From Bradyrhizobium yuanmingense (GTDB lineage: Bacteria; Pseudomonadota; Alphaproteobacteria; Rhizobiales; Xanthobacteraceae): a stretch of DNA of 64,000 nucleotides. Both the position numbers and the translations under genes were made by a program. Every line of letters starts with the position of its first letter. The first letter of the stretch is position 1. Below the pieces are notes generated by a model. It did not search any database, was not told where the DNA came from, and worked only from the letters and a program-made list of their open reading frames with translations. The stretch spans positions 248,001 to 312,000 of the forward strand of contig NZ_FMAE01000002.1 in NCBI RefSeq assembly GCF_900094575.1, in the 5' to 3' direction. This document shows, in pieces, positions 17,447-27,202 of the stretch.

Positions 17447-18985
17447 ATGGTTCAGCGGGTTTCTACCGTCGCCTTTGAGGGGATCGAGGCCCGCGCGGTC
17501 GACGTGCAGGTGCAGGTCGCGCCCGGCCTGCCGGCCTTTGCCATCGTCGGCCTGCCGGACAAGGCGGTGTCGGAGGCGCGCGAGAGGGTGCGCTCGGCGC
17601 TGATCGCCTCGGGGCTGGCGCTGCCGGCGCGACGGATCATCGTCAATCTGGCCCCGGCCGACCTCCCGAAGGAGGGCAGCCATTACGACCTGCCGATCGC
17701 GCTCGGGCTGATGGCCGCGATCGGCGCCATCCCGCCCGATGCGCTGACCGGCTTCACCGTGCTCGGCGAGCTCGGCCTCGACGGCTCGATCGCGCCGGTG
17801 GCCGGCGTCCTTCCCGCCGCGATCGGCGCCAATATGCGCGAGGAAGGTCTGATCTGCCCGGCGTCCTGCGGCTCCGAAGCGGCATGGGCGAGCCCGGACA
17901 TCCAGATCATTGCCGCACACTCGCTGATCCAGATCGCCAACCATTTCAAGGGCACCCAGGTGCTGTCGCGGCCGACGCCGAAGGTGCACGAGGCCGCCGC
18001 CTCGCCGCTCGACCTGCGCGACATCAAGGGCCAGGAAAGCGCCAAGCGCGCGCTGGAGATCGCGGCCGCCGGCGGGCACCACCTGCTCATGATCGGCGCG
18101 CCGGGCGCCGGCAAATCGATGCTGGCCGCGCGCCTGCCCTCGATCCTGCCGCCGCTGTCGCCGAGCGAGCTGCTCGAGGTCTCGATGATCGCCTCGGTCG
18201 CCGGCGAGATCGAAGGCGGCGCGCTGACGGCGCGGCGCCCGTTCCGCTCGCCGCACCATTCCGCCAGCATGGCCGCGCTCACCGGCGGCGGCGCGCGCGC
18301 CAAGCCCGGCGAGATCTCGCTGGCACATCAGGGCGTGCTGTTCCTCGACGAATTGCCGGAGTTCGATCCGCGCGTGCTGGATTCGCTGCGCCAGCCGCTG
18401 GAGAACGGCGAGGTCGCGGTGTCGCGCGCCAATCATCGCGTCACCTACCCTGCCCGCTTCATGCTGGTCGCGGCGATGAATCCCTGCCGCTGCGGCAATG
18501 CGTTCGAGCCCGGCTATGCCTGCAAGCGCGGCCGCATCGACCGCTGCACCGGCGATTACCAGGCGCGCATCTCCGGTCCGCTGATGGACCGCATCGATCT
18601 GCGCATCGAGGTGCCGGCGGTGACGGCCGCCGACCTGATCCTGCCGCCGCCGTCGGAAGGATCGGCCGAGGTCGCTGCCCGCGTGGCGGCGGCGCGCGAC
18701 ATCCAGCTGGCGCGCTATGCGGATGCAGGCCTGCCCCATGTCCGCACCAATGCTGAAGCCCCCGCCTCCGTGCTGGAGGAGATCGCAAAGCCGGACGCGC
18801 AGGGCCAAAAACTGCTGCGCGACGCCGCGGAGACCATGCGCCTGTCGGCGCGCGGCTATCACCGCGTGCTGCGGGTGGCGCGCACGCTGGCCGACCTCGA
18901 CCATGCCGACAAGATCGGCCGGCTGCACCTCGCCGAAGCGCTGTCGTACCGCGCACTCGCGGAGGATGTGCGCCAGCTGGCTTGA
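17447..18985 (+). CDS. comM: YifB/ComM family Mg-chelatase-like AAA+ ATPase
   Basis: Hexameric helicase that promotes branch migration of integrated DNA during natural transformation in species where it was studied. From ATG at 17447 the protein has 512 residues: N-terminal Lon-like domain (VSTVAFEGIEARAVDVQVQVAPGLPAFAIVGLPDKAV), Walker A GAPGAGKSM (about 217-225), Walker B VLFLDELPEF, a cysteine cluster MNPCRCGNAFEPGYACKR and the C-terminal domain with LSARGYHRVLRVARTLADLD. A TTG at 17420 is an alternative start. A LexA-type box precedes it. Confidence 0.95.
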   Translation: MVQRVSTVAFEGIEARAVDVQVQVAPGLPAFAIVGLPDKAVSEARERVRSALIASGLALPARRIIVNLAPADLPKEGSHYDLPIALGLMAAIGAIPPDALTGFTVLGELGLDGSIAPVAGVLPAAIGANMREEGLICPASCGSEAAWASPDIQIIAAHSLIQIANHFKGTQVLSRPTPKVHEAAASPLDLRDIKGQESAKRALEIAAAGGHHLLMIGAPGAGKSMLAARLPSILPPLSPSELLEVSMIASVAGEIEGGALTARRPFRSPHHSASMAALTGGGARAKPGEISLAHQGVLFLDELPEFDPRVLDSLRQPLENGEVAVSRANHRVTYPARFMLVAAMNPCRCGNAFEPGYACKRGRIDRCTGDYQARISGPLMDRIDLRIEVPAVTAADLILPPPSEGSAEVAARVAAARDIQLARYADAGLPHVRTNAEAPASVLEEIAKPDAQGQKLLRDAAETMRLSARGYHRVLRVARTLADLDHADKIGRLHLAEALSYRALAEDVRQLA

Positions 18986-19093
18986 TCATTCCGCGCATCA
19001 ACCCGGCGGTAACGACTTTCCTTTACGCTCTGCAAACCATAAGGCCCGACGCGTTTCGGTTGTGAGTTCCCGGGGCCTAGCGAGTAGAGCGTC

Positions 19094-19561
19094 ATGTTGC
19101 GTTTCAAGTTCCTGGCCTCGGCTGTTCCCCTGCTGGCGGCTGCGGTGTTCGCCCGCGCCGAGATCGGATCGGTATCGCATCCCTGCATCGCGCTGGGCGA
19201 CACATCGGTCGAGCTCACCTCGCTGTTCTGGACCGCCGGCGTGCATGTCGCCTTCACCGACGATCCCGCGCAGGCGACGGTGCGGGTCCAGATCACCGAG
19301 GATGCCGACGCCGCGGATTTTGCCGTGGTCGACGACGGCCTCGGCTCCGAGCCTGACACCTGCCAGGCCAGCCCTTCGACGCGTCTCGTCTCGATCGCCG
19401 CGCAGCCGGTCGACGGCGGCCAGGTGGTCTATCTCTCCAGCGAAGGACCGGCGGATTACCGCATCTATGTGCGCTCAAAGACGTTCTCGCCGCGCGAGGC
19501 GGCGGCGCTGATCGTCGGCGCCCGCGGCGGCCATGGCCGCTTCCAGGCGGCATCGCTTTAG
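19094..19561 (+). CDS. Small exported protein of unknown function (155 aa)
   Basis: Not recognised. The N-terminus MLRFKFLASAVPLLAAAVFARA|EIG is a signal peptide, cleavage near residue 22. The mature part (about 130 residues) has two cysteines (in SHPCIALGD and EPDTCQAS) that could form a disulfide, and predicted beta character (VHVAFTDDPAQATVRVQI, GGQVVYLSSEGPADYRIYV). No neighbour suggests a job: comM precedes it and a type D repeat follows. Confidence 0.82.
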   Translation: MLRFKFLASAVPLLAAAVFARAEIGSVSHPCIALGDTSVELTSLFWTAGVHVAFTDDPAQATVRVQITEDADAADFAVVDDGLGSEPDTCQASPSTRLVSIAAQPVDGGQVVYLSSEGPADYRIYVRSKTFSPREAAALIVGARGGHGRFQAASL

Positions 19562-19573
19562 AGCTTTGTGTTT

Positions 19574-19670
19574 GAGCATGATCTCCGCGCAAACGCGTTC
19601 CGCGTTTGTCGCGAAGGAAAACCGCTGCACACTTTTCGCTAACGCGGCCCTTCGGGTCCGGATCATGCTC
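19574..19670. repeat. Palindromic repeat type D, copy 2
   Basis: Same layout as 15989-16085: GAGCATGATC ... GATCATGCTC with internal CGCGTTCCGCGTTTGTCGCG. Differences from copy 1 are a handful of single bases. It lies just before the hybrid-kinase gene. A TTAA-N7-TCAA CtrA-like match sits at 19678-19692. Confidence 0.88.
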
Positions 19671-19789
19671 TGACCCGTTAACGTCTCGTCAACCCTGTTC
19701 GGAGGCGGCGCCACCGCCGCAATTTGTTCGCAAGGTCGGCGGGCCATCGTCGCACGCGGCGGCGGGGTTTCAGGCAAGGGTCGGTTGCG

Positions 19790-22033
19790 ATGGGTCGGAC
19801 GTTCCGGATCAAGGTGCGCATGCGTCGTTTCAGGCGACGGCATCCGAGGCTCGCTTTCGCGATCCGCTCCTTCATGATCTTCTCGGCGACGTTTTGCGGC
19901 GCCTATGGTTTCGTCTCCGGCAGCCGGTCGGACAATTCCGGCTACGATCCCCATACCTTTGCGATCGGTGCCAGCTTCCTGTTCGCGCTCGCCTGCCTCG
20001 GCCTTGCGACGCTGAGCATGCGTCTGCGCTTCGTCAATAAGCGGCTGCGGACGCTCGCCGCCCACAACGAAGCCTTGATCGACCGCAATTGGGAGCTGAA
20101 GGAAGCGGAAGAGCGCGCCCGCAGCCTGTTCGAGCAGCAGGGCGACCTCATCGTGCTGCGCGCTACCGACGGCCGCGTCACCTTTGCCAACGAGGCCTAT
20201 TGCGCGCTCGCGGGACAGGCGCGCAGCGCGCTGGTCGGCACGCGATTCGATTTCGACGTGCTGGAGCAGGGCGACAGTGCCCGCGAGAGCAGCGGCACGC
20301 GCATCCACGACCAGAAGATCGCAACCCCGCTCGGCGCGCGCTGGATCGCCTGGCGCGAGGGCTATGTCCGCCTCGATGCCGGCCAGCCCGCCGAGTTGCA
20401 GAGCGTCGGACGCGACGTCACCGACCGCACCGAGACCGAGCGCGCATTGTCCGACGCGCGCGACCAGGCCGACGCCGCCAACCGCGCCAAGTCGCGCTTC
20501 CTGGCGATGGCCTCGCACGAGATCCGCACCCCCCTGAACGGCATCATCGGTATGGGCGGCCTGTTGCTCGACACCGATCTGACGCCGGAGCAGGCGACCT
20601 ATGCCAAGGCGGTGAAGACCTCGGGCGAAGCCTTGATGGCGCTAATCGAGGAGCTGCTCGACTATTCCAAGATCGAGGCCGGCAAGCTCGACCTCGATCA
20701 ACGTCCCTTCGCGCTCTCGACCCTGGTCGAAGAGATCACCGAGCTGCTCGCGCCGCGCGCGCAGGCGAAGTCGCTCGAGATCGCCGCCTATGTCGACGAG
20801 CGCCTGCCGCTCGAAGTGGTCGGCGACGCCGCGCGGTTGCGCCAGGTGCTGCTCAACCTCGCCGGCAACGCCATCAAGTTCACGAGCAGCGGCGGCGTGG
20901 CACTGATCGTCGAGCCCGGCATCTGGCCGACCGAAATCAGCTTCCTGGTTCGCGACACCGGCATCGGCATCGCAGCCGAAGCCCAGCAGCGCATCTTCCG
21001 CGAATTCGAGCAGGCCGACGAGCGCGTCGCCCGCACCTATGGCGGCACCGGACTTGGCCTCGCCATCAGCGAGCGCATCGTCAAGCGCATGGGCGGCCGG
21101 ATCACGCTCACGAGCGAGCCGGGCAAGGGCTCGACCTTCGAGGTCGCGGTGCCGCTTCCGCCGTCGCAAGGCGGCGCTGGGCAGACCGCATTTCCGAGTC
21201 CCGACCTCACCGGCAAGTCGATGCTCCTCGTCGCCGACGGCATCGAAGCCTCGCTCATCGCGCGGCGCCTCGAACGCTGGGGCGGCCAGACCTGCCTGGT
21301 TGCAGATGCGGCGGTCGCCGAAGCATTGCTGCCGGAACGCTCCTGGCACACGGTGCTGATCGATCGGGCGATCGGCCCAGCCGCGGCCGATCAGCTCGGT
21401 GAGGCCGCCCGCGCGCATGCCTTGCAGCGCCTCGTTCTGCTGACGTCGAGCTCGCGCCACGAGAAGCTGTCGCCGGCTTTCACCGGCTTTCTGGTGAAGC
21501 CGCTGCGCGCGGCCTCGCTCGCCGCACGCCTTGCTTTGACGCCGGAGGTCGCCTCGCCCGATCTCGCGCCGGAGCCGCCGCCGGTCTCCGCCGGCCCCGC
21601 ACCGGCGAAAGGCCTGTCGATCCTCGTCGCCGAGGACAACGAAATCAACGCCTTGCTGATGCGCTCGCTGCTGACCAAGCTCGGCCATCGCGTCGTCATT
21701 GCCGTCCATGGCGAGGCCGCGCTGGAATCCTGGCTCGCCGCCTCATCGGCCGGCACGCCCTACGATCTCGTGCTGATGGACATCCAGATGCCGCAGCTCG
21801 ACGGCATCGAGGCGACAAAGCGCATCCGCGCGCACGAGGCCGCGCTGGGCGATTCCCGGACGCCGATCCTGGCGCTCACCGCCAACACCCTGGTGGAGGA
21901 TCGTTATGCCTGTTTCGAGGCGGGCATGAACGGATTTCTGATCAAGCCGGTCGACCGTGAGAAGCTCGAGGAGGCGCTGGCGGGCCTTGCCGCGTCCCGG
22001 CACCAGACGGTTCCGGATCTCACGGGAACCTGA
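19790..22033 (+). CDS. Membrane hybrid histidine kinase with two receiver modules
   Basis: Sensor kinase of 747 residues from ATG at 19790. Order: very basic N-terminus, two membrane segments (about 25-47 and 60-82), a PAS-like domain (about 105-225, GDLIVLRATDGRVTFANEAYCALAG), HisKA with phospho-His243 in MASHEIRTPLNG, and HATPase with N/G boxes (LLNLAGNAIKF, DTGIGIA, GTGLGLAIS). Next comes a receiver-like module at about 470-580 (LLVADGIEASL, TVLIDRAIG, FLVKPLR) whose acidic pair is reduced, then a canonical receiver with D664 (LVLMDIQMPQLDG) and LIKPVD. No histidine phosphotransferase or response regulator is adjacent, so the signal and target are unknown. Confidence 0.95.
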   Translation: MGRTFRIKVRMRRFRRRHPRLAFAIRSFMIFSATFCGAYGFVSGSRSDNSGYDPHTFAIGASFLFALACLGLATLSMRLRFVNKRLRTLAAHNEALIDRNWELKEAEERARSLFEQQGDLIVLRATDGRVTFANEAYCALAGQARSALVGTRFDFDVLEQGDSARESSGTRIHDQKIATPLGARWIAWREGYVRLDAGQPAELQSVGRDVTDRTETERALSDARDQADAANRAKSRFLAMASHEIRTPLNGIIGMGGLLLDTDLTPEQATYAKAVKTSGEALMALIEELLDYSKIEAGKLDLDQRPFALSTLVEEITELLAPRAQAKSLEIAAYVDERLPLEVVGDAARLRQVLLNLAGNAIKFTSSGGVALIVEPGIWPTEISFLVRDTGIGIAAEAQQRIFREFEQADERVARTYGGTGLGLAISERIVKRMGGRITLTSEPGKGSTFEVAVPLPPSQGGAGQTAFPSPDLTGKSMLLVADGIEASLIARRLERWGGQTCLVADAAVAEALLPERSWHTVLIDRAIGPAAADQLGEAARAHALQRLVLLTSSSRHEKLSPAFTGFLVKPLRAASLAARLALTPEVASPDLAPEPPPVSAGPAPAKGLSILVAEDNEINALLMRSLLTKLGHRVVIAVHGEAALESWLAASSAGTPYDLVLMDIQMPQLDGIEATKRIRAHEAALGDSRTPILALTANTLVEDRYACFEAGMNGFLIKPVDREKLEEALAGLAASRHQTVPDLTGT

Positions 22034-22118
22034 GCTCGTCTGACGATCGCAATTGAAATCGAGCGCGTTGCGCGTCACGATCCCACCGGGGGCATTTTGC
22101 AACCAAAGGATTTTGCGC

Positions 22119-22748
22119 ATGAACGTGCTTTGCCGCCTCGCCCTGATTGTTCTCCTGGCTGGAATCTCCCGCCACGCAGCCGCCGACACACCGGACCTCA
22201 TCTCGTCGCTCAAGCAGGGCGGCTACGTCCTGATCTTCCGACACACCGCGACTGACGACAGCCAGAAGGATGTCTATCCCTTCAAGTTCGACGACATGAG
22301 TGCCCAGCGTCAGCTCAGCGAGAAGGGCAGGGACGCGGCGCGCCAGATCGGGACGGCGATCAAGGACCTCGCGATCCCCATCGGCGACGTCTACACCAGC
22401 CGGCTGAACCGCGCGGTCGAGGCCGGCAAGCTGATCTCCGGCCGTGAGGTCAAGCCGGTCGATGCCCTGACCGACAGCAGCAACGCCAGCGCATCGGGAA
22501 TGGCAAACCCGACCGGCGCCAATGCCAAGGCCGGGCAGGCCGTGCGTCAGCTCGTCGATGCGCCGCCGCAGTCCGGCACCAACACCGTCCTGGTCACCCA
22601 CAAGACCAACATCGCCGATGCCTTCGGCAAGGACGCCGGCAACGTCGGGGAAGGCGAGGCCTTCGTCTACAAGGCCGGCAGCTCGGGTCCCGCCACCTTC
22701 GCAGGGCGCATCACGCTTGCGGATTGGATCGCAAAAGCGGGCAGGTGA
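22119..22748 (+). CDS. Exported histidine phosphatase family protein
   Basis: Histidine (phosphoglycerate-mutase-like) phosphatase superfamily, 209 residues from ATG at 22119, preceded by AAAGGA. Signal peptide MNVLCRLALIVLLAGISRHAAA|D, then the catalytic FRHTATDD (RHT instead of the more common RHG), a later basic residue in SRLNRAVEAGKL, and the second catalytic His in VLVTHKTNIADAFG. The export signal suggests a periplasmic phosphatase; the substrate cannot be read from the sequence. Confidence 0.88.
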   Translation: MNVLCRLALIVLLAGISRHAAADTPDLISSLKQGGYVLIFRHTATDDSQKDVYPFKFDDMSAQRQLSEKGRDAARQIGTAIKDLAIPIGDVYTSRLNRAVEAGKLISGREVKPVDALTDSSNASASGMANPTGANAKAGQAVRQLVDAPPQSGTNTVLVTHKTNIADAFGKDAGNVGEGEAFVYKAGSSGPATFAGRITLADWIAKAGR

Positions 22749-22819
22749 GGACCTGCCGCTCCGCCACGATGTTGTGCTACGGACATCCTCTGGCGAACGA
22801 GCGAAGAGCTGGCGAACAC

Positions 22820-23878
22820 GTGAGAACATCGGAGAATCGTTCATTCCTCATCCTGCTCGGCGCGATCTCCGTCGCGTTCGTCTGGGTGCTTTGGCCGTTC
22901 TCCGGTGCCGTGTTGTGGGCCACGCTGCTGGCCATCATCTTCGCCCCGTTCTATCGGCGGGTGCTGAGATCCGTGCCCGAAAAGCACAACCTTGCCGCCC
23001 TCGTCACCGTCATCGTGGTGGTCGTCATGGTCCTGATCCCCGTGGCGGTCATCATCGCGTCGCTGATCGACCAGGGCGGGGAGCTGTATCAGCGCGTTCA
23101 GAGCGGGGAGATCAGCCTCTCTCATCCCCTGCAGCAGCTGAAATCCGCGCTGCCCGCCTGGGCTGTGTCGCTCGGAGACCGCCTGGCCGGCATCGATTTT
23201 TCGGCCCTGAGGGAACGCCTGTCGGGTCTGGTCGTCCCTGCCGGACAACAGCTGGCCGGGCACGCGATCAACATCGGTCAGGTGACGCTGGAGTTCGTCG
23301 CAAGCCTGCTCGTGATGCTGTACCTGCTGTTCTTCCTGCTGCGCGACGGTGACGAGCTCAATGCCCGCATTCGCGAGGCGCTCCCGCTGAGCCCGAACCA
23401 TACCGCGGAAATTCTCGATGTCTTCACCCTGGCGGTTCGTGGAACGATCAAGGGGATCGTTCTCGTCGCGTTGATACAGGGAGCACTCGGCGGGCTCATC
23501 TTCTGGCTGCTCGGCCTCACCGCGCCGCTGCTGGCGGGCGCGCTGATGGCGCTGCTCTCGCTGCTGCCGGTGCTCGGCTCCGCGCTGGTCTGGGTTCCGG
23601 TTGCGCTTTACCTGCTTGTGGCAGGTTCGGTCACGAAGGGACTCATCCTGCTCGCTTTCGGCACCTTCGTGATCGGCCTTGCGGACAATTTTCTCCGCCC
23701 GATCCTGGTCGGCCAGTCGATTCAGATGCCGAGCTATATCGTGCTGCTCGCCACGCTGGGCGGCCTTGCGACGTTCGGAGCGAACGGGTTCGTGATCGGC
23801 CCGCTCGTCGCTGCAATGTTTCTGACGACGTGGCACATCTTCGTCGTCTCGAAGTCGAAACAGGGGGCCCCGAAATGA
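22820..23878 (+). CDS. AI-2E family transporter (PerM-like permease)
   Basis: Polytopic inner-membrane protein of about 352 residues with seven to eight hydrophobic segments. The family pattern is visible: an N-terminal helix pair (FLILLGAISVAFVWVLWPF, GAVLWATLLAIIFAPFYRRVL), a soluble loop, and the C-terminal PerM block GLILLAFGTFVIGLADNFLRPILVGQ. Members export varied solutes; an AI-2 role is not implied. GTG at 22820 is preferred because hydrophobic sequence begins soon after; ATG at 22769 would add 17 residues. Confidence 0.87.
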   Translation: MRTSENRSFLILLGAISVAFVWVLWPFSGAVLWATLLAIIFAPFYRRVLRSVPEKHNLAALVTVIVVVVMVLIPVAVIIASLIDQGGELYQRVQSGEISLSHPLQQLKSALPAWAVSLGDRLAGIDFSALRERLSGLVVPAGQQLAGHAINIGQVTLEFVASLLVMLYLLFFLLRDGDELNARIREALPLSPNHTAEILDVFTLAVRGTIKGIVLVALIQGALGGLIFWLLGLTAPLLAGALMALLSLLPVLGSALVWVPVALYLLVAGSVTKGLILLAFGTFVIGLADNFLRPILVGQSIQMPSYIVLLATLGGLATFGANGFVIGPLVAAMFLTTWHIFVVSKSKQGAPK

Positions 23879-23923
23879 TCGTCATGCCGGGCCTGGAGCG
23901 GGCGATCCGGCCGATGCGCAATC

Positions 23924-24163
23924 TCATGCAGCAGAGACAATAAAGCGCGGTGCAGACAGCTTGTCCGGCGTCGTCTGGCCTCCCCGGAAGACGGTATTTG
24001 CCTGCGCGGCGCGCTTGCAATGGGGGCACACGAAGAGATGCGCGATGACCGGGGTCGGCTCGTCCGTGAGCAATTCCGAGCGGAACCACTTCATCTCGAC
24101 ATGGCAGTCCGGGCAGACCGGAGCTTCCAGCTGCTCCGCAGCGCTCCTGAGACGATCAACCAT
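23924..24163 (-). CDS. Small zinc-ribbon protein of unknown function (79 aa)
   Basis: Starts MVDRLRSAAEQLEAPVCPDCHVEMKWF and carries two CxxC pairs (CPDC and CPHC) 30 residues apart, which would bind one zinc ion. The C-terminus has no clear motif. An in-frame start at 24205 would add 14 residues. It is convergent with the AI-2E gene and 101 bases upstream of coaA's 3' end on the same strand. Function unknown. Confidence 0.75.
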   Translation of the reverse strand: MVDRLRSAAEQLEAPVCPDCHVEMKWFRSELLTDEPTPVIAHLFVCPHCKRAAQANTVFRGGQTTPDKLSAPRFIVSAA

Positions 24164-24264
24164 GGTATGCCCCCGCCGTTTTCCAAGGAATAGCGGAATA
24201 CCCATCGTTGGTCTGCATCAAAAGATACTCTGCGCGAATGGGCAGGGCCCGGGCACCAAGGCGA

Positions 24265-25221
24265 TTACAGCCGCCTGAGCGCCACGCTCTCCACCGTGTG
24301 GTCGGCGCCCTTCTTGAGGATCAGCGTCGCACGGGGCCGAGTCGGCAGGATGTTGTCCTCGAGATTGGCGAGGTTGGTACGCTCCCAGATCGCGATCGCG
24401 GTCGCGGTGGCTTCCTCGTCCGACAACAGAGCATAGCGGTTGAAGTAGGATTTTGGATTGGTGAATGCGGTGTCGCGCAGCGCCAGGAAGCGCTTGATGT
24501 ACCATTGCCGCAGCGCCGCCTCGTCGGCGTCGATATAGACCGAGAAATCGAAGAAGTCGGAAACCACCGGCACCGCCTTGCCGTCGCGCGGCAGCTTGCC
24601 GGTCTGCAGCACGTTGACGCCTTCGACGATCAGGATGTCGGGCTGGTCGATCTCGGCCCATTGGTTCGGCACGATGTCGTAGGTCAGATGCGAATAGACC
24701 GGCGCACGGACGTGGCGGCGGCCGGCCTTGATGTCGGAGAGGAAGTTGAGCAGCATCGGCAGATCGTAGCTCTCCGGAAAACCCTTCTTCTGCATGATGC
24801 CGTGCCGCTCGAGCACCGCATTGGGATAGAGAAATCCGTCCGTGGTGATCAGTTCGACTTTCGGCCGCGGCGACCAGCGCGCCAAGAGGGCCTGGAGCAC
24901 GCGTGCCGTGGTGGATTTCCCGACCGCCACCGAGCCGGCGACGCCGATGATGTAGGGCACCTTGCGGTCCCTGATGTTGAGGAACTGGCGCTCGGCGTAA
25001 TACAGCCGCTGCATGGCATCGACGTAGATCGACAACAGGCGCGATAGCGGCAGATAGATGTCTTCGACCTCCTGCAGGTCGAGGCGATCGTGCAGCGAAC
25101 GCAGCCGGTCGAACTCGCCCGGCTCGAGCGTCATCGGCGTATCGTCGCGCAGTCGCGCCCATTCCTCACGCGTATAAACGCGGTAGGGATTGTACTGCTG
25201 CTCGGGTGCGCGGATATCCAT
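24265..25221 (-). CDS. coaA: Type I pantothenate kinase
   Basis: Phosphorylates pantothenate in the first step of coenzyme A synthesis. The 318-aa protein shows the P-loop GSVAVGKST (residues 96-104) within [20 protein letters not shown], then [24 protein letters not shown], and [14 protein letters not shown]. Length is the family norm. It lies 36 bases after hisE on the same strand and appears to be the last gene of the his operon. Confidence 0.98.
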   Translation of the reverse strand: MDIRAPEQQYNPYRVYTREEWARLRDDTPMTLEPGEFDRLRSLHDRLDLQEVEDIYLPLSRLLSIYVDAMQRLYYAERQFLNIRDRKVPYIIGVAGSVAVGKSTTARVLQALLARWSPRPKVELITTDGFLYPNAVLERHGIMQKKGFPESYDLPMLLNFLSDIKAGRRHVRAPVYSHLTYDIVPNQWAEIDQPDILIVEGVNVLQTGKLPRDGKAVPVVSDFFDFSVYIDADEAALRQWYIKRFLALRDTAFTNPKSYFNRYALLSDEEATATAIAIWERTNLANLEDNILPTRPRATLILKKGADHTVESVALRRL

Positions 25222-25257
25222 GACGCCGCCTTTCCGTTGCGATCTATTCGCCCTTGC

Positions 25258-25581
25258 CTAGCCGCCCTTGCGCGACGCCTTCTCTTCCAGCCCCGACATC
25301 GAGGTCCGCTTGTCCAGCGCGGCCTCGACCTCTTCCAGCTTTATGCCGCGCGCCTTCAGCAGCACAAGGAAATGATAGAGTAGGTCGGCACTTTCAGCGA
25401 TCAGATGCGCGCGATCGTTTTCGACTGCAGCGATTACGGTTTCGACTGCTTCCTCGCCGAACTTCTTGGCGCAATGCTCGGGGCCTTTGTCGAGCAGCTT
25501 GCGGGTATAGGATGCTTCGCCGCCGGACGCTGCGCGGACGTCGATGGTTTCGGCCAGATCATGGATCGTGAAACGCGGCAT
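25258..25581 (-). CDS. hisE: Phosphoribosyl-ATP pyrophosphatase
   Basis: Hydrolyses PR-ATP to PR-AMP, the second step of histidine synthesis. From ATG at 25581 it has 107 residues and shows SYTRKLLDKGPEHCAKKFGEEAVETVIAA and LIAESADLLYHFLVLL, the all-alpha MazG-like metal site. A stand-alone HisE (hisI elsewhere) is normal in alphaproteobacteria. Confidence 0.97.
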   Translation of the reverse strand: MPRFTIHDLAETIDVRAASGGEASYTRKLLDKGPEHCAKKFGEEAVETVIAAVENDRAHLIAESADLLYHFLVLLKARGIKLEEVEAALDKRTSMSGLEEKASRKGG

Positions 25582-25683
25582 CGGACTCACTCGGAAACAC
25601 GCTTGAAAGCAAGCTTGGCAACAGATTTGGCCACGGCGGCCATCCCCGTCCGCCAATGTTAGCATCGTTACGAACCGGAGTCG

Positions 25684-26457
25684 TCAGGCATCCAGGCGCA
25701 TCGGCAGCCCACGCCGCGCCATGTGCTCCTTGGCCTCACGAATGGTGAATTCCCCGAAATGGAAGATCGAAGCCGCGAGCACCGCGGTGGCGTGCCCGTC
25801 GCGGATACCGTCGACGAGATGGTCGAGATTGCCGACGCCGCCCGAGGCGATCACGGGGACGGGAACGCTGTCGGCGATCGCGCGGGTCAGCGGAATATCG
25901 AATCCCTGCCTTGTGCCGTCGCGGTCCATCGAGGTGAGCAGGATTTCACCGGCGCCGAGCGAAACCACCTCCTGCGCGTATTCGATCGCGTCGATGCCGG
26001 TCGAGTTGCGCCCGCCATGGGTAAAGATCTCCCAGCGGTCGCCGCCCGGACGCTTGACGCGCTTGGCATCGATCGCGACCACCACGCACTGCTCGCCGAA
26101 TTTTTCAGCGGCTTCCTTGACGAATTCGCGCCGCGACACCGCGGCGCTGTTGATCGAGACCTTGTCGGCGCCGGCGCGCAGCAGCGTCTTGATGTCGTTG
26201 ACCTCGCGCACGCCGCCGCCGACGGTCACAGGCATGAAGCAGGCTTCCGCCGTGCGCCGGACCACGTCCAGCATGATGCCGCGGTTCTCGTGGGTCGCGG
26301 TGATGTCGAGGAAGGTGAGCTCGTCGGCGCCGGCGGCGTCATAGGCGATGGCGGCTTCGACGGGATCGCCGGCATCCCTGAGATCGACGAAGTTGACGCC
26401 CTTGACGACGCGGCCGTCCTTGACGTCGAGGCAGGGGATCACGCGCACCTTGAACAT
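25684..26457 (-). CDS. hisF: Imidazole glycerol phosphate synthase, cyclase subunit
   Basis: Cyclises PRFAR with ammonia delivered by HisH, giving IGP and AICAR. The 257-aa TIM barrel has the catalytic Asp11 in [19 protein letters not shown] and the second Asp in [16 protein letters not shown], plus phosphate-binding glycines in VTVGGGVRE and [13 protein letters not shown]. Four bases separate it from hisA upstream. Confidence 0.98.
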   Translation of the reverse strand: MFKVRVIPCLDVKDGRVVKGVNFVDLRDAGDPVEAAIAYDAAGADELTFLDITATHENRGIMLDVVRRTAEACFMPVTVGGGVREVNDIKTLLRAGADKVSINSAAVSRREFVKEAAEKFGEQCVVVAIDAKRVKRPGGDRWEIFTHGGRNSTGIDAIEYAQEVVSLGAGEILLTSMDRDGTRQGFDIPLTRAIADSVPVPVIASGGVGNLDHLVDGIRDGHATAVLAASIFHFGEFTIREAKEHMARRGLPMRLDA

Positions 26458-26461
26458 GGGG

Positions 26462-27202
26462 TCAGCTCCTGCGCGCGTCGCGGATCAAGGTGAGGGCGGC
26501 GGCGGGATCGAGCCGGCCGTCATAGAGCGCGCGGCCGGCAATCGCGCCGGCGAGCTTCTTCGCGCGCAGCATGGCTTTCACGTCCTCGATCGAGGCGAGG
26601 CCGCCGGAGGCGATCACGGGAATCGAAATGGCATCGGCCAGCGCGATGGTCGCCTCTAAGTTCAAGCCCTTGAGCAAGCCGTCTCGCGCGATGTCGGTGA
26701 AGATGATGGCGGCAACGCCGGCATCCTCGAAGCGCTTGGCGATCTCGAGCACCGTGACCTGCGACGTCTCGGCCCAGCCCTCGACCGCGACCTTGCCGTC
26801 GCGCGCGTCGAGCCCGACCGCGACGCGGCCGGGGAATGTCTTCGCGGCGGACTTCACCAGCTCGGGATCGCGCACCGCGGCGGTGCCGATGATGACGCGG
26901 GTGATGCCCTTGTCGAGCCAGGCTTCGACGGTCGCGAGATCGCGAATGCCGCCGCCGAGCTGCACCGGAATCTTGATCGTCTTCAGCATCGCCTCGACGG
27001 CGTCAGCATTCACAGGCTTGCCGGCGAAGGCGCCGTCGAGGTCGACGACGTGGAGATATTCAAAGCCCTGCGCGGCAAAGCTCTGCGCCTGTGCGGCCGG
27101 ATTGAGATTGAACACGGTCGCGCGCGCCATGTCGCCTTGCTCGAGGCGCACGCACTGGCCGTTCTTGAGGTCGATCGCGGGAAAGAGAATCACGGTTTCC
27201 AT
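26462..27202 (-). CDS. hisA: ProFAR isomerase (HisA)
   Basis: Amadori isomerase converting ProFAR to PRFAR. The 246-aa TIM barrel parallels HisF: Asp11 in [15 protein letters not shown], the second Asp in [16 protein letters not shown], and phosphate loops VQLGGGIRD and VIASGGLAS. It overlaps the end of hisH by 13 bases. Confidence 0.98.
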   Translation of the reverse strand: METVILFPAIDLKNGQCVRLEQGDMARATVFNLNPAAQAQSFAAQGFEYLHVVDLDGAFAGKPVNADAVEAMLKTIKIPVQLGGGIRDLATVEAWLDKGITRVIIGTAAVRDPELVKSAAKTFPGRVAVGLDARDGKVAVEGWAETSQVTVLEIAKRFEDAGVAAIIFTDIARDGLLKGLNLEATIALADAISIPVIASGGLASIEDVKAMLRAKKLAGAIAGRALYDGRLDPAAALTLIRDARRS

